Positions 1-9,570 of a DNA stretch of 64,000 nucleotides are shown here, piece after piece. The number at the start of each line of letters is the position of its first letter. The first letter of the stretch is position 1. The translations under genes were made by a program, and so were the position numbers. Source of the stretch: Burkholderia latens (lineage in GTDB: Bacteria; Pseudomonadota; Gammaproteobacteria; Burkholderiales; Burkholderiaceae); the NCBI RefSeq assembly GCF_902499045.1, contig NZ_CABVPL010000001.1, positions 124,001 through 188,000 on the forward strand. Direction: 5' to 3'. Under the pieces are notes generated by a model. The model did not search any database and was not told where the DNA came from. It worked only from the letters and a program-made list of their open reading frames with translations.

Positions 1-410
1 ATCACCGATGCGCCGTCGGCGAGCAGCGGCAGCGCCTTTTGCACGGTGAACAGCGCACCCTTCACGTTGCGATTGAACGTGTCGTCGAAATGCTCTTCCG
101 TGATGCTGCCGAACGGCAGCATCGAACCGCCGCCGGCGTTCGCGAACAGCACGTCGAGGCGGCCGCGTTCTTCGTTGATCTGCGCATACAGCGCGTCGAG
201 TTCCGCGAGCTTCGTGGAGTCGACGCGAACGCCGGCCGCGCTGCCGCCCGCTTCGCTGATCGACTTGACCGCGGCATCGAGTTCGGCCTGGCGGCGGCCG
301 GTGACGTAGACGTGTGCGCCTTCCGCCGCGAAACGCTGTGCGGTGGCGAGGCCGATCCCGCTGGTGCCGCCGGTGACGAGTGCGATCTTGTTGTCGAGCT
401 TGCGTGCCAT
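1..410 (-). CDS. SDR family oxidoreductase (partial, C-terminus outside window)
   Basis: Only the N-terminal ~136 residues lie in the window. The start at 410 begins [15 protein letters not shown]. The glycine-rich NAD(P) motif GGTSGIG lies at residues 14-20 and NAG at 91-93, both classical short-chain dehydrogenase features. The catalytic YxxxK would fall beyond the edge. The gene is divergent from the LysR gene at 551, which is a common arrangement for a LysR-controlled reductase. The substrate cannot be told from the sequence. Family assignment is firm and function is open. Confidence 0.9.
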   Translation of the reverse strand, partial: MARKLDNKIALVTGGTSGIGLATAQRFAAEGAHVYVTGRRQAELDAAVKSISEAGGSAAGVRVDSTKLAELDALYAQINEERGRLDVLFANAGGGSMLPFGSITEEHFDDTFNRNVKGALFTVQKALPLLADGASV

Positions 411-524
411 GGTGCTGCTCCTTTGGTTCGGTAAGTGGGGACGGAGGTTCGTGTTACGTGCTCCGATGTAGGGAGAATATCGACGCGTCCCTGGTTTCGA
501 AATAGAATTGATTGCAAGCTAACG

Positions 525-538
525 TTGCATAAATGCAA
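525..538. promoter_or_regulatory. perfect palindrome in SDR/LysR divergent promoter region
   Basis: TTGCATAAATGCAA has 6-bp perfect arms around an AA centre. It sits 12 bp before the LysR ATG at 551 and within the 140-bp region between the two divergent genes. LysR regulators usually bind such dyads next to their own promoter, so this is a plausible autoregulatory site. Binding is inferred. Confidence 0.4.
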
Positions 539-550
539 AGATGAGGGGAA

Positions 551-1468
551 ATGGCCAGGTTGCCTGACTTCGAAGGGCTGGCAATGTTCGCGAAGGTCGC
601 CGAGGAAGGATCGTTTGCGGCTGCGGCACGGTCGATGGGCGTATCGGTCGCGACGGTTTCGCGCGGCGTCGCCCGTCTGGAAGACCGCCTGGGCGGGCGG
701 CTCTTCAACCGGACATCGCGCCAGCTCGCGCTCACCGAGTTCGGCAGAACCCTCAGCGAAAAGGCCGGCGACATGTATCGCCATGCCGAAGAGGCGGAGA
801 GCGCCGCGCGCGAGATGGCCGTGCAGCCGCGCGGGCTCGTGCGTCTCGCCGTGCCGATGTCGTTCGGGTTGCGCTGGGTCGCGCCGCTGTTGCCCGCGTT
901 TTTTCACGCGTATCCGGAAGTGTCGATCGACCTGCATCTGTCGGATGCGTCGGTCGACCTGATCGCGGACGGTTTCGATGCGGCCCTGCGGATCGCCGCG
1001 CTGCCCGATTCGTCGCTGGTCGCCCGGCGCTTGTGTGCGGTGACGCAATACGTGGTGGCGTCGCCCGCGTATCTGAAGCGCGAAGGGCGGCCCGCGCATC
1101 CGCGTGAGTTGGCCGGGCGGCCGTGCCTGTCGTACGCGTATCGTGCGCATAGCGACGTGTGGCGCTTCACGAACGACGCGGGCGACGAAGAGCCGATCAT
1201 GCCGAATGGCCCGCTGCGCGTGACGAACGCCGATGCGTTGCTGCCGACGCTGCTCGACGGTCTTGCGATCGGCGAGCTTCCGGAATTCATCGCGGGCGAA
1301 TATCTGGCCGATGGCCGCCTCGAAGCGATCCTGACCGACTGGTCGCTGACCAAGGGCGGCCTCTACTTCGTCACGCCTTCCGCGCGTGCGCGTCCGGCGA
1401 AGGTTGCCGCGCTGTCCGACTACTTCGCCGAACACTTGTCCGATCCGGTCTGGCGATGGCCGAAGTGA
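551..1468 (+). CDS. LysR-family transcriptional regulator
   Basis: 305 aa, the usual length for the family. The N-terminal winged helix-turn-helix is visible (FAAAARSMGVSVATVSRGV, about residues 22-40), followed by a C-terminal effector-binding domain. The start is set by ATG at 551 after a GAGGGGAA ribosome-binding stretch. It resembles the large Burkholderia group of LysR proteins paired with a divergent oxidoreductase, so the partial SDR at 1-410 is the probable target. The effector is unknown. Confidence 0.92.
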   Translation: MARLPDFEGLAMFAKVAEEGSFAAAARSMGVSVATVSRGVARLEDRLGGRLFNRTSRQLALTEFGRTLSEKAGDMYRHAEEAESAAREMAVQPRGLVRLAVPMSFGLRWVAPLLPAFFHAYPEVSIDLHLSDASVDLIADGFDAALRIAALPDSSLVARRLCAVTQYVVASPAYLKREGRPAHPRELAGRPCLSYAYRAHSDVWRFTNDAGDEEPIMPNGPLRVTNADALLPTLLDGLAIGELPEFIAGEYLADGRLEAILTDWSLTKGGLYFVTPSARARPAKVAALSDYFAEHLSDPVWRWPK

Positions 1469-1631
1469 GCGGCGGGTGCAGCGAGCCGCGCGGCACATCC
1501 GAATCCCCGGCAGCAGGTCGCTTTCGTTAGAATCGTTCGTCTATCAGAGGAAAGAAGCGTTGCATTGGCGCGGCGGCATCCGCTCATGAATACCGCTCGC
1601 GCTCATCCCATGTCTTTTACCGGAGGCGAAC

Positions 1632-2759
1632 GTGCCAGGATTACTTCCCGATGTCGACCGCGACGGGCTTCTCGAATACTCGGTCGTGTACACCGACCGG
1701 TCGATCAATCACATGTCGCAGCGCTTCCAGCGCGTGATGCGCGACATTTCCGCTGCGCTGAAGAAGGTCTACAACGCGAAGGCGGTCGCCATCGTCCCGG
1801 GCAGCGGGACGTTCGGCATGGAAGCCGTGGCGCGGCAGTTCGCGACCAACAGGAAGTGCGTCGTCATCCGCAACGGCTGGTTCAGCTTCCGCTGGTCGCA
1901 GATTTTCGACATGGGCGGCATTCCGTCCGAGTCGATCGTGCTGAAGGCGCGTCCGGTCGAAGCGGGCAGGCAGGCCGCGTTTGCGCCGGCGCCGATCGAG
2001 GAAGTCGTCGCGGCGATTCGCGAGCACAAGCCGGATCTCGTGTTTGCGCCGCACGTCGAAACCGCGTCGGGAATGATGCTGCCCGACGCGTATTTGCGTG
2101 CGGTCGCCGACGCCGTGCATGCGGTCGGCGGCATGTTCGTGCTCGACTGCATCGCATCCGGCACGATCTGGGTCGACATGGAGGCGAGCGGCGTCGACGT
2201 GCTGATCAGCGCGCCGCAGAAAGGCTGGAGCGCGTCGCCCGGCTGTGCGCTGGTGATGCTCGGTGCGCTCGCCCGCGAGCGGATCGATGCGACGACGAGC
2301 ACCAGTTTCGCGTGCGATCTGCGCAAATGGCTGCAGATCATGGAAGCGTACGAAAACGGCGGGTTCGCGTATCACGCGACGATGCCCACCGACAGTCTCG
2401 CGACGCTGCGCGACGTGATCGACGAAACGCAAGCGTACGGCTTCGACAAGGTGAGGGCGGAGCAGCTCGAGCTCGGCACGCGGATTCGTGCGTTGCTCGC
2501 GGCGAAGGGGTTCCGGAGCGTCGCGGCCGAAGGCTTCGAGGCGCCGGGCGTCGTCGTTTGCTATACCGACGATGACGATATCCGGTCGGGCAAGAAGTTC
2601 GCCGATGTCGGCATGCAGATCGCGGCCGGCGTGCCGTTGCAATGCGACGAGCCTGCGGATTTCAAGACGTTCCGGATCGGCTTGTTCGGTCTCGACAAAT
2701 TGCACGATGTCGATGCCGCGGTTGCGCGGTTCGCGAGTGCTCTGGAGCGGGTGCTGTAG
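1632..2759 (+). CDS. class V aminotransferase (PLP-dependent)
   Basis: 375 aa with a GTG start at 1632, preceded by GGAGG at 1622-1626. The fold-type I aminotransferase pattern is visible: the phosphate-binding GSGTFGMEA near residue 57-65, an aspartate in FVLDCIASG, and the Schiff-base lysine in SAPQKGWS (Lys197). Family members convert alanine with glyoxylate, serine with glyoxylate, or 2-aminoethylphosphonate with pyruvate. No phosphonate genes are nearby, so an alanine/serine:glyoxylate-like or similar transamination is more likely, but specificity is not readable. It is a single gene, converging with the binding protein at 2910-3635. Confidence 0.85.
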   Translation: MPGLLPDVDRDGLLEYSVVYTDRSINHMSQRFQRVMRDISAALKKVYNAKAVAIVPGSGTFGMEAVARQFATNRKCVVIRNGWFSFRWSQIFDMGGIPSESIVLKARPVEAGRQAAFAPAPIEEVVAAIREHKPDLVFAPHVETASGMMLPDAYLRAVADAVHAVGGMFVLDCIASGTIWVDMEASGVDVLISAPQKGWSASPGCALVMLGALARERIDATTSTSFACDLRKWLQIMEAYENGGFAYHATMPTDSLATLRDVIDETQAYGFDKVRAEQLELGTRIRALLAAKGFRSVAAEGFEAPGVVVCYTDDDDIRSGKKFADVGMQIAAGVPLQCDEPADFKTFRIGLFGLDKLHDVDAAVARFASALERVL

Positions 2760-2909
2760 CGGGGCGTCGGTTCAAGCGCGCATTGCGGCGCGGGACGTGA
2801 CGGGATCGATCCGATCACGCATCACGCGATGCGCCGCGTTTACAGAATGCCGCGGCGAGGAACGCAGTCGAACGAAATCCAGACCGATGCTCATCGTCGC
2901 CGCACCGTT

Positions 2910-3635
2910 TCAGCGTAGAGCAGGATCGATTTCGGCACTGCTCAATCCGAAAGCGGCCATGCGGGCGCGATGCTCGGGCGAGCCCAGATACGAGCGCAGT
3001 TGCCGGTTGACCGCATCGAGCAACGCGCTGTTTTGTCGACTGAACGAGAAGGCGCCCAACGGCGGCCGTTGTATCCGGCCCGCTGCCGGTTCGTGCGCGA
3101 CCGCCTCGAGCAATGCGCCGCCGGCCTGCTTCGCCACGATCCGGATGCCGAGCGCAGTACTGGCGTACGCGTCGACCGTGCCGGCGCGCACCGCTTCGAT
3201 CGCATCGGCTTGCCGGTCGAACAGGGTGATCTGATGCTCGCTCACGCCCGCGGCTTTCGCCGAGTCGTGCTGTACCTGTCCGGTAACGATGCCAAGACGT
3301 GCGTCGGGACGCGCGGCAAGCGACGCATAGCCGGTGAGTTGCCTGGGGTTGCCGGCACGAACGAGAAAGCCGTCCGCGATTCCCCACACGGGTACGCTGA
3401 ACGCGACCATGGCCGCGCGTTCCGGCGTAACGAAGAGCGGAACGTTCATGTCCCAGCGGCCCGCGGCGACACCCGGCAGCAGTTCACTGAACGTCGTCAG
3501 GTGATGTTCGATCCGCGTGACACCGATCGCCCGAAGGATCTCGCCGGCGAGGTCGAGGTCGGCGCCGGTTGCCGTGCCATCCGGTTCCGTCCATCCGAAT
3601 GGCGGTTCGTCGAGGTATGCAATCGTGACCTTCAT
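2910..3635 (-). CDS. family 3 solute-binding protein, no visible signal peptide
   Basis: About 241 aa from ATG at 3635 (MKVTIAYLDEPPFGW). The text has the bacterial extracellular solute-binding protein family 3 pattern typical of polar amino acid uptake: an early EPPFGW segment, DLDLAGEILRAIGV, and a late SALLDAVNRQLRSYLGSPEH. A longer in-frame version reaching 3740 adds 35 residues but still shows no hydrophobic leader, so export is not evident. No permease or ATPase is adjacent. It may be an orphan ligand-binding protein, a cytoplasmic sensor-like relative, or have a misjudged start. Confidence 0.75.
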   Translation of the reverse strand: MKVTIAYLDEPPFGWTEPDGTATGADLDLAGEILRAIGVTRIEHHLTTFSELLPGVAAGRWDMNVPLFVTPERAAMVAFSVPVWGIADGFLVRAGNPRQLTGYASLAARPDARLGIVTGQVQHDSAKAAGVSEHQITLFDRQADAIEAVRAGTVDAYASTALGIRIVAKQAGGALLEAVAHEPAAGRIQRPPLGAFSFSRQNSALLDAVNRQLRSYLGSPEHRARMAAFGLSSAEIDPALR

Positions 3636-3713
3636 CGCTTCTTCTCGCGGATAGGGACGGCCGCCGAGTCGGGCGCCGATTGCCGACGATTCTAATACTT
3701 CACTCGCAGGGCA

Positions 3714-3733
3714 GGGCCGGCCGCGGCCGGCCC
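3714..3733. repeat. 20-bp perfect G/C palindrome downstream of maeB
   Basis: GGGCCGGCCGCGGCCGGCCC reads the same on both strands. It lies just beyond the maeB stop on the minus strand and before the binding-protein gene. It could fold as a stem in the maeB 3' end but has no run of T after it, so an intrinsic terminator is only possible, not shown. Confidence 0.35.
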
Positions 3734-3759
3734 CCATCACGCGATGACATCGACTGCAC

Positions 3760-6060
3760 TCAACCCGCCGCGTTCCGGTTCGCTTCGATCACGGTCAACG
3801 CCGTCATGTTCACGATCCGCCGCACGGTCGCGCTCGACGTGAGGATGTTCACCGGCGCATTGACGCCCAGCAGGAACGGCCCGACCGCAACGTTGCTGCC
3901 GGCTTCCGTCTTCAGCAAGTTGTAAGCGATGTTCCCCGCATCGACGTTCGGACATACGAGCAGGTTCGCCGCGCCCTTCAGCGGCGACATCGGCAGCAGC
4001 CGCGCACGCAGCGCTTCATCGAGCGCACAGTCGCCGTGCATCTCGCCGTCGGCTTCGATATCCGGCGCGTGCGCACGAATGATCTCGAGCGCCCTGCGCA
4101 TCTTCGGGCCCGACGCCGCGCTGCCCGATCCGAAATTCGACCGCGACAGCAGCGCAGCCTTCGGCGTCAGGTTCAGCCATTCCATCTGCCGCGCGGCCGC
4201 GATCGTGAATTCGGCGATCTGCTCGGCATCCGGGTTGTCGTTCACGTGCGTATCCACGAGCGCGACCGTCCGCTGATTGAGCAGCAGGATATTCATCGCC
4301 GCGTACGTCGATGCATCGGGCTTCCTGCCGATCACTTCGTCGACGAAGCGCAGGTGATTGTGATATTCGCCCACCGTCCCGCAGATCATCCCGTCCGCAT
4401 CGCCGAGCCGCACCATCATCGCGCCGATCAGCGTCAGGCGACGGCGCATTTCGACGCGCGCCATCTCCTTCGAAATCCCGTCGCGGCAGCGCAGTTCCCA
4501 ATACGTGGTCCAGTATTGCGGGAAGCGCTCGTCATATTCCGGATTCGTCACCTCGACGTCCTGACCGAGGCGCAGCCGCAGCCCGAATCGCTCGATCCGC
4601 GCGAGCAGCACCTCGGGACGGCCAACCAGGATCGGACGCGCGAGCTTCTCGTCGACGATCACCTGCACCGCGCGCAGCACGCGCTCGTCCTCGCCTTCGG
4701 TGAACACGATGCGCGCCTTGCCGCCGTCGCGCACGAGCTGGCGCGCGGTCGCGAACAGCGGCTTCATGAACGCGCCGGAGTGGTAGACGAACTGCTGCAG
4801 CTGCTCGACATACGCGTCGAGATCCGCGAGCGGACGCGTCGCCACGCCGCCTTCGATCGCCGCCTTGGCGACGGCCGGCGCGATACGCACGATCAGGCGC
4901 GGATCGAACGGCTTCGGAATCAGGTATTGCGGACCGAACGACACTTCGTCGCCGCCATAGGCCGCCGCGACGATGTCGTTCTGCTCTTCCTGCGCGAGGC
5001 CCGCGATCGCGTGAACCGCGGCGATTTCCATTTCGCGCGTGATCGTCGTGGCGCCCACGTCCAGCGCGCCGCGGAAGATGTACGGGAAGCACAGCACGTT
5101 GTTGACCTGGTTCGGGAAATCCGAGCGGCCGGTGGCGATCACGACGTCGTCGCGCGTCGCATGCGCGAGTTCGGGGAAGATCTCCGGCGTCGGGTTCGCG
5201 AGCGCGAGAATCAGCGGCCGCGCGGCCATCGCCTTCAGCATCTCCGGTTTCAGAATGCCGCCGACGGACAGCCCGAGGAACACATCGGCGCCGCCGATCA
5301 CGTCGGCGAGCGTGCGCGCATCTGTTGCCTGCGCGAAGCGCTCCTTGGCCGGGTCCATCAGCGTGGTGCGGCCGCGATAGACGACGCCTTCGATGTCCGT
5401 CGCCCAGATGTTCGCGACGGGCAGCCCGAGGTCGACGAGCAGATCCAGGCACGCGAGCGCGGCTGCGCCGGCGCCCGACGTGACCACCTTCACTTCCTCG
5501 ATCGACTTGCCGACCACCTTCAGCCCGTTGATGAACGCGGCGGCGACGGTGATCGCGGTGCCGTGCTGGTCGTCGTGGAACACGGGAATCTTCATGCGCT
5601 CGCGCAGCTTGCGCTCGACGGTGAAGCATTCCGGCGCCTTGATGTCCTCGAGATTGATCCCGCCGAACGTCGGCTCGAGGCCGGCGATGATGTCGACGAG
5701 CTTGTCCGGGTCGGTCTCGTTGATCTCGATGTCGAACACGTCGATGCCGGCGAATTTCTTGAACAGCACGGCCTTGCCTTCCATGACCGGCTTCGACGCG
5801 AGCGCGCCGATGTTGCCCAGACCCAGCACCGCGGTGCCGTTGGTGATGACGCCCACCAGATTCCCGCGGCTCGTGAAGCGGTGCGCGTTCAGCGGTTCGG
5901 CCGCGATCGACTCGCAGACGCTCGCGACGCCCGGCGTGTAGGCCAGCGCGAGATCGCGCTGCGTCACGAGCGGCTTGCTGGCGACGACGGAGATTTTCCC
6001 CGGGGTCGGAAACTCGTGATAGTCGTACGCGGCCTGCTGCTGGGTCTCTGTCTGTTTCAT
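3760..6060 (-). CDS. maeB: NADP-dependent malic enzyme (malic enzyme + phosphotransacetylase-like domain)
   Basis: 766 aa from ATG at 6060 (MKQTETQQQ). The enzyme oxidatively decarboxylates malate to pyruvate with NADP in the cytoplasm. Residues ~15-430 are the malic enzyme domain, including [20 protein letters not shown] around the substrate site and [17 protein letters not shown] for nucleotide binding. Residues ~445-766 match the phosphate acetyltransferase-like tail that marks the large MaeB class and acts as an allosteric module. Length fits the family. It is monocistronic and divergent from the LysR gene at 6197, with 136 bp between. Confidence 0.96.
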   Translation of the reverse strand: MKQTETQQQAAYDYHEFPTPGKISVVASKPLVTQRDLALAYTPGVASVCESIAAEPLNAHRFTSRGNLVGVITNGTAVLGLGNIGALASKPVMEGKAVLFKKFAGIDVFDIEINETDPDKLVDIIAGLEPTFGGINLEDIKAPECFTVERKLRERMKIPVFHDDQHGTAITVAAAFINGLKVVGKSIEEVKVVTSGAGAAALACLDLLVDLGLPVANIWATDIEGVVYRGRTTLMDPAKERFAQATDARTLADVIGGADVFLGLSVGGILKPEMLKAMAARPLILALANPTPEIFPELAHATRDDVVIATGRSDFPNQVNNVLCFPYIFRGALDVGATTITREMEIAAVHAIAGLAQEEQNDIVAAAYGGDEVSFGPQYLIPKPFDPRLIVRIAPAVAKAAIEGGVATRPLADLDAYVEQLQQFVYHSGAFMKPLFATARQLVRDGGKARIVFTEGEDERVLRAVQVIVDEKLARPILVGRPEVLLARIERFGLRLRLGQDVEVTNPEYDERFPQYWTTYWELRCRDGISKEMARVEMRRRLTLIGAMMVRLGDADGMICGTVGEYHNHLRFVDEVIGRKPDASTYAAMNILLLNQRTVALVDTHVNDNPDAEQIAEFTIAAARQMEWLNLTPKAALLSRSNFGSGSAASGPKMRRALEIIRAHAPDIEADGEMHGDCALDEALRARLLPMSPLKGAANLLVCPNVDAGNIAYNLLKTEAGSNVAVGPFLLGVNAPVNILTSSATVRRIVNMTALTVIEANRNAAG

Positions 6061-6196
6061 GTTTTTCGGTCCGGGCGTGCGCGTCAGGCCAGCCCCGACG
6101 CGATCCATGGAGGTGATTCTAGGGATCAGCCATAAGGAGATGATTCTGTTTTAATATCGGTCCATCACTTTTTCATGATGGTGTCGCCGTCCGGCA

Positions 6197-7168
6197 ATGA
6201 CTTTCGACGCGAACGATGTGGTGAGGCGCCTTGGCGCGCGCCTGAAGATGCGCCACCTGATGCTGCTGCTGCAGATCCAGCAGCACGGGTCGCTGACGCG
6301 GGTCGCCGAGCACATGGCCAGCAGCCAGCCGGCCGTGACGAACGCGCTGTCGGAACTGGAAAGCATGTTCGGCACGCCGCTGTTCGAGCGCTCGTCGCGC
6401 GGGATGCGGCCGACCGCGCTCGGCTCGGTCGTGCTCGAGCGGGCCAGGGCGATGCTGAAGGACCTCGACCATCTCGCTCGCGAGATGGAGGCAGTCTCGG
6501 CCGGCCATGCGGCGCACCTGCATATCGGCGTGATTCCGTTCATTTCGGGCCAGATGCTGTCGGCGGCGCTGAAGCGCTTGCAATCCCGGATGGAGCGGCG
6601 CCTGACGGTGACGATCCACGAAGGCACGAGCGACCAGTTGCTGCTGCAGCTGAAGGACCACAGCGTCGACCTGGTGATCGGGCGCGCGTCGTCGGCGGTC
6701 GATCTCGGACAGGTGTCGTTCGAAGTGCTGTACCAGCAGCAGCCGCGGATGATCGCGAGCCGGCGCCTCGCGGCGAAACTGGCGCGCACGAGGCTCGACT
6801 GGGAGAAGCTGCGTGCGCTCGACTGGATCCTCGGCGCGCCGCATACGCCGATGCGCGAGCAGGTGACCGACCTGTTCCTGTCGGCGGGCATCGCGCCGCC
6901 GGTGCCGATCGTCGAGAGCTACTCGTCGAAGCTGATCGGCGAAATGATTGCGTCGAGCGACGACGCGGTGTCGATCGTGCCCGCCGATATCGCGGAAGAA
7001 ATGGTGCGCATCGCCGGCGTCGCGATCGTCCCTTACTCGCTGGTGTGGACGCTGCCGCCGATCGCGCTGTTCACGCGCTCCGCCGAATCGCATGCGCCGA
7101 CGCGCGATCTGCTCGTCCAGGCGCTGCGCGAGATCTGCCGCGAAACCTACGTCGAAGTGCCGCGGTAA
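6197..7168 (+). CDS. LysR-family transcriptional regulator
   Basis: 323 aa. The helix-turn-helix occupies about residues 20-75 (SLTRVAEHMASSQPAVTNALSELE), preceded by a short RRLGARLKMRHLMLLLQ helix typical of the CbbR/GalR-like LysR subset. The effector domain follows. It is divergent from maeB and 320 bp upstream of the carnitine operon in the same orientation, so either could be its target. In Pseudomonas the carnitine regulator is AraC-type (CdhR). Assigning this LysR to carnitine would therefore be new and is unproven. Confidence 0.92.
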   Translation: MTFDANDVVRRLGARLKMRHLMLLLQIQQHGSLTRVAEHMASSQPAVTNALSELESMFGTPLFERSSRGMRPTALGSVVLERARAMLKDLDHLAREMEAVSAGHAAHLHIGVIPFISGQMLSAALKRLQSRMERRLTVTIHEGTSDQLLLQLKDHSVDLVIGRASSAVDLGQVSFEVLYQQQPRMIASRRLAAKLARTRLDWEKLRALDWILGAPHTPMREQVTDLFLSAGIAPPVPIVESYSSKLIGEMIASSDDAVSIVPADIAEEMVRIAGVAIVPYSLVWTLPPIALFTRSAESHAPTRDLLVQALREICRETYVEVPR

Positions 7169-7488
7169 CGCATCGCGAACCGGTCCGAATCCGCGTGGCC
7201 GGCAGCCGCATCGCGGCCGCGCGAACGGCGCCCCGCCGCGGCGCGTCCTCTTGCAGCCCCGACGCCGCATCCGGACAAACCCGTCTTCGCCAAAATCCGG
7301 CCGGAACCCGCGCCACGCAAGACGAAGCTCGCCTGTAGTGGTTTCCACTCATAGTCGCAAATAGTCAAGAATTGGTCGCCGGCGGTCGTCTTGCGGCCAA
7401 TATGGCTCGTTACTTTTACTTCCACGATGCAGGCCGGGACGCACTCCGCGAACCCGTCGGACATCGGTCCAACCGAAGGGGAGAAACC
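7169..7488 (+). other. 320-bp intergenic region upstream of the carnitine operon
   Basis: No credible gene is visible. It holds the short dyad AGTGG-TTT-CCACT (7337-7349), two near-repeats of TAGTC about 13 bp apart (7352-7367), and an AAGGGGAGA Shine-Dalgarno stretch just before the ATG at 7489. It is the natural place for the operon promoter and its operator. No clear -35/-10 pair stands out. Confidence 0.5.
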
Positions 7489-8442
7489 ATGAAGTCGACA
7501 AAGATCGCCGCACTCGTCGCGGCCGTGCTGGCGACCGGCGCATTCACGACCGCGGCGCAGGCCGAAACGGATGCCGCGACCTGCCGCAACGTGCGTTTCG
7601 CGGACATCGGCTGGACCGACATCACGTCGACGACGGCGCTCGCGTCGACGGTATTCGAGGGGCTCGGCTACAAGCCGACGACGACGATCGCGTCGGTGCC
7701 GATCTCGTTCGCCGGGCTGAAGAGCAAGCAGCTCGACGTGTCGCTCGGCTACTGGTGGCCGGTGCAGCAGAAACAGCTGCAGCCGTTCCTCGACAGCAAG
7801 TCGATCAACGTCGTCGAGCCGCCGAACCTGTCGGGCGCGAAGGCGACGCTTGCGGTGCCGAGCTACGAATACCAGGCCGGCCTGAAGACCTTCGACGACA
7901 TCGCGAAACACCGCGCGGAACTCGACGGCAAGATCTACGGGATCGAGCCGGGCAGCAGCGCGAACGCGACGATCCAGAAGATGATCGACACGAATCAGTA
8001 CGGGCTCGGCGGCTTCAAGCTGGTCGAGTCGAGCGAGGCAGGGATGCTCGTGACCGTCGAGCGCGCGATCCGCGAGAAGAAGTGGGTCGTGTTCCTCGGC
8101 TGGGAACCGCATCCGATGAACATCCAGATCAGCATGAACTACCTGTCCGGCGGCGACGCGGCGTTCGGTCCGAACTACGGCGAAGCGCGCGTGTACACGC
8201 TGACGGCGCCCGACTTCATCTCGCGCTGTCCGAACGCGGGCAAGCTGGTCGAGAACCTGCGCTTCACGACGCAGCTCGAGAACCAGCTGATGCAGTCGGT
8301 GATGAACAAGACGAAGCCCGCCGACGCGGCGAAGGCATACCTGAAGAAGAATCCGCAGGTGCTCGATGCGTGGCTCGCCGGCGTCAAGACCTTCGACGGC
8401 AAGGACGGGCTGCCGGCCGTGAAGGCCTATCTCGGCCTGTAA
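7489..8442 (+). CDS. caiX: carnitine/quaternary-amine ABC transporter substrate-binding protein
   Basis: 317 aa. A signal peptide is clear: MKST then a hydrophobic run ending TTAAQA before ETDAAT (cleavage near residue 25). The mature part is an OpuAC/ChoX-type quaternary ammonium binding protein (VRFADIGWTDITSTTAL, SLGYWWPVQQ; tryptophans for a cation box). No permease or ATPase is linked. That matches CaiX of Pseudomonas, which delivers carnitine to a separately encoded transporter core. The following carnitine enzymes support that ligand; choline or betaine are alternatives. A stem-loop follows the stop. Confidence 0.85.
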   Translation: MKSTKIAALVAAVLATGAFTTAAQAETDAATCRNVRFADIGWTDITSTTALASTVFEGLGYKPTTTIASVPISFAGLKSKQLDVSLGYWWPVQQKQLQPFLDSKSINVVEPPNLSGAKATLAVPSYEYQAGLKTFDDIAKHRAELDGKIYGIEPGSSANATIQKMIDTNQYGLGGFKLVESSEAGMLVTVERAIREKKWVVFLGWEPHPMNIQISMNYLSGGDAAFGPNYGEARVYTLTAPDFISRCPNAGKLVENLRFTTQLENQLMQSVMNKTKPADAAKAYLKKNPQVLDAWLAGVKTFDGKDGLPAVKAYLGL

Positions 8443-8450
8443 CGGCCCGT

Positions 8451-8474
8451 GAGCGCCGCGAGCATGCGGCGCTC
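8451..8474 (+). promoter_or_regulatory. stem-loop between binding protein and enzyme genes
   Basis: GAGCGCCGC and GCGGCGCTC are 9-bp perfect arms around a 6-nt loop, 8 bp past the caiX stop. There is no T-run, so it is unlikely to stop transcription fully. Such hairpins often stabilise the binding-protein message against 3' decay and lower downstream expression. Role inferred. Confidence 0.5.
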
Positions 8475-8553
8475 GGCGACGAATCATCTGCAGTACGACG
8501 GAAATCGGGCGATGTAAATCGCATCAAGCACGAATCGAGCGAGGGCTCCCAGC

Positions 8554-9483
8554 ATGAACAACGAAGTCATCATCACCTGCGCGGTCACTGGCGCGGGCGA
8601 TACGGTCGGCAAGCATCCGGCGATTCCGGTCACGCCGAAGGAAATCGCGGCCGCGGCGATCGAGGCCGCGAAGGCCGGTGCGACGGTCGCGCATTGCCAC
8701 GTGCGCGATCCGCAGACGGGCCGCGGCAGCCGCGATCCGAACCTGTACCGCGAAGTCGTCGATCGCATTCGCTCGGCCGACGTCGACGTGATCATCAACC
8801 TGACGGCCGGCATGGGCGGCGATCTGGAAATCGGCCCGGGCGAAGACCCGATGCGCTTCGGCAAGGGCACCGATCTCGTCGGCGGCCTCACGCGCCTCGT
8901 GCACGTCGAGGAACTGCTGCCTGAAATCTGCACGCTCGATTGCGGCACGCTGAATTTCGGCGACGGCGACTACATCTACGTGTCGACGCCCGCGCAACTG
9001 CGCGCCGGCGCGAAGCGTATCCAGGAACTCGGCGTGAAGCCGGAGCTGGAGATCTTCGACACGGGCCATCTGTGGTTCGCGAAGCAACTGTTGAAGGAAG
9101 GGCTGCTCGACGATCCACCGCTGTTCCAGCTGTGCCTCGGCATTCCGTGGGGCGCGCCGGCCGACACCGGCACGATGAAGGCGATGGTCGACAACCTGCC
9201 GCCGGGCGCGCACTGGGCCGGCTTTGGGATCGGCCGGATGCAGATGCCGATGGTCGCGCAGGCGATGCTGCTCGGCGGTCACGTGCGCGTTGGCCTCGAA
9301 GACAACATCTGGCTCGATCGCGGCGTGCATGCGACCAACGGCACGCTCGTCGAGCGCGCGCGGGAAATCATCGAACGGCTCGGCGGCCGCGTGCTGACAC
9401 CGGCCGAAGGCCGCCGCAAGCTCGGCCTGCCCGCGCGCGGCGAGCGTCCGCTCGAACGCCGTGCGGTGGCCGAATTCGCGTGA
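8554..9483 (+). CDS. cdhC: dehydrocarnitine cleavage enzyme (BKACE family)
   Basis: 309 aa. This is a beta-keto acid cleavage enzyme (DUF849, Kce-like TIM barrel) with the zinc motif AHCHVRDP (His47 and His49). In carnitine breakdown the family condenses 3-dehydrocarnitine with acetyl-CoA to give betainyl-CoA and acetoacetate. The position directly before a carnitine dehydrogenase and a hotdog thioesterase matches the Pseudomonas aeruginosa cdhC-cdhA-cdhB order. Other family members act on 3-keto-5-aminohexanoate, but no lysine fermentation genes are here. Confidence 0.88.
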   Translation: MNNEVIITCAVTGAGDTVGKHPAIPVTPKEIAAAAIEAAKAGATVAHCHVRDPQTGRGSRDPNLYREVVDRIRSADVDVIINLTAGMGGDLEIGPGEDPMRFGKGTDLVGGLTRLVHVEELLPEICTLDCGTLNFGDGDYIYVSTPAQLRAGAKRIQELGVKPELEIFDTGHLWFAKQLLKEGLLDDPPLFQLCLGIPWGAPADTGTMKAMVDNLPPGAHWAGFGIGRMQMPMVAQAMLLGGHVRVGLEDNIWLDRGVHATNGTLVERAREIIERLGGRVLTPAEGRRKLGLPARGERPLERRAVAEFA

Positions 9484-9570
9484 GTTGCGGCGGCCGATCC
9501 CGATTCATGATCGCGGCGCGCACGAGCGTGGCCGCGATCCGATTTTCCTCGATTGGAAGGATGCGTTGAT

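Noticed and set aside
4036-6135. 699-codon plus-strand frame
   Set aside because: Antisense to maeB, repetitive Arg/His/Asp composition, no motif.
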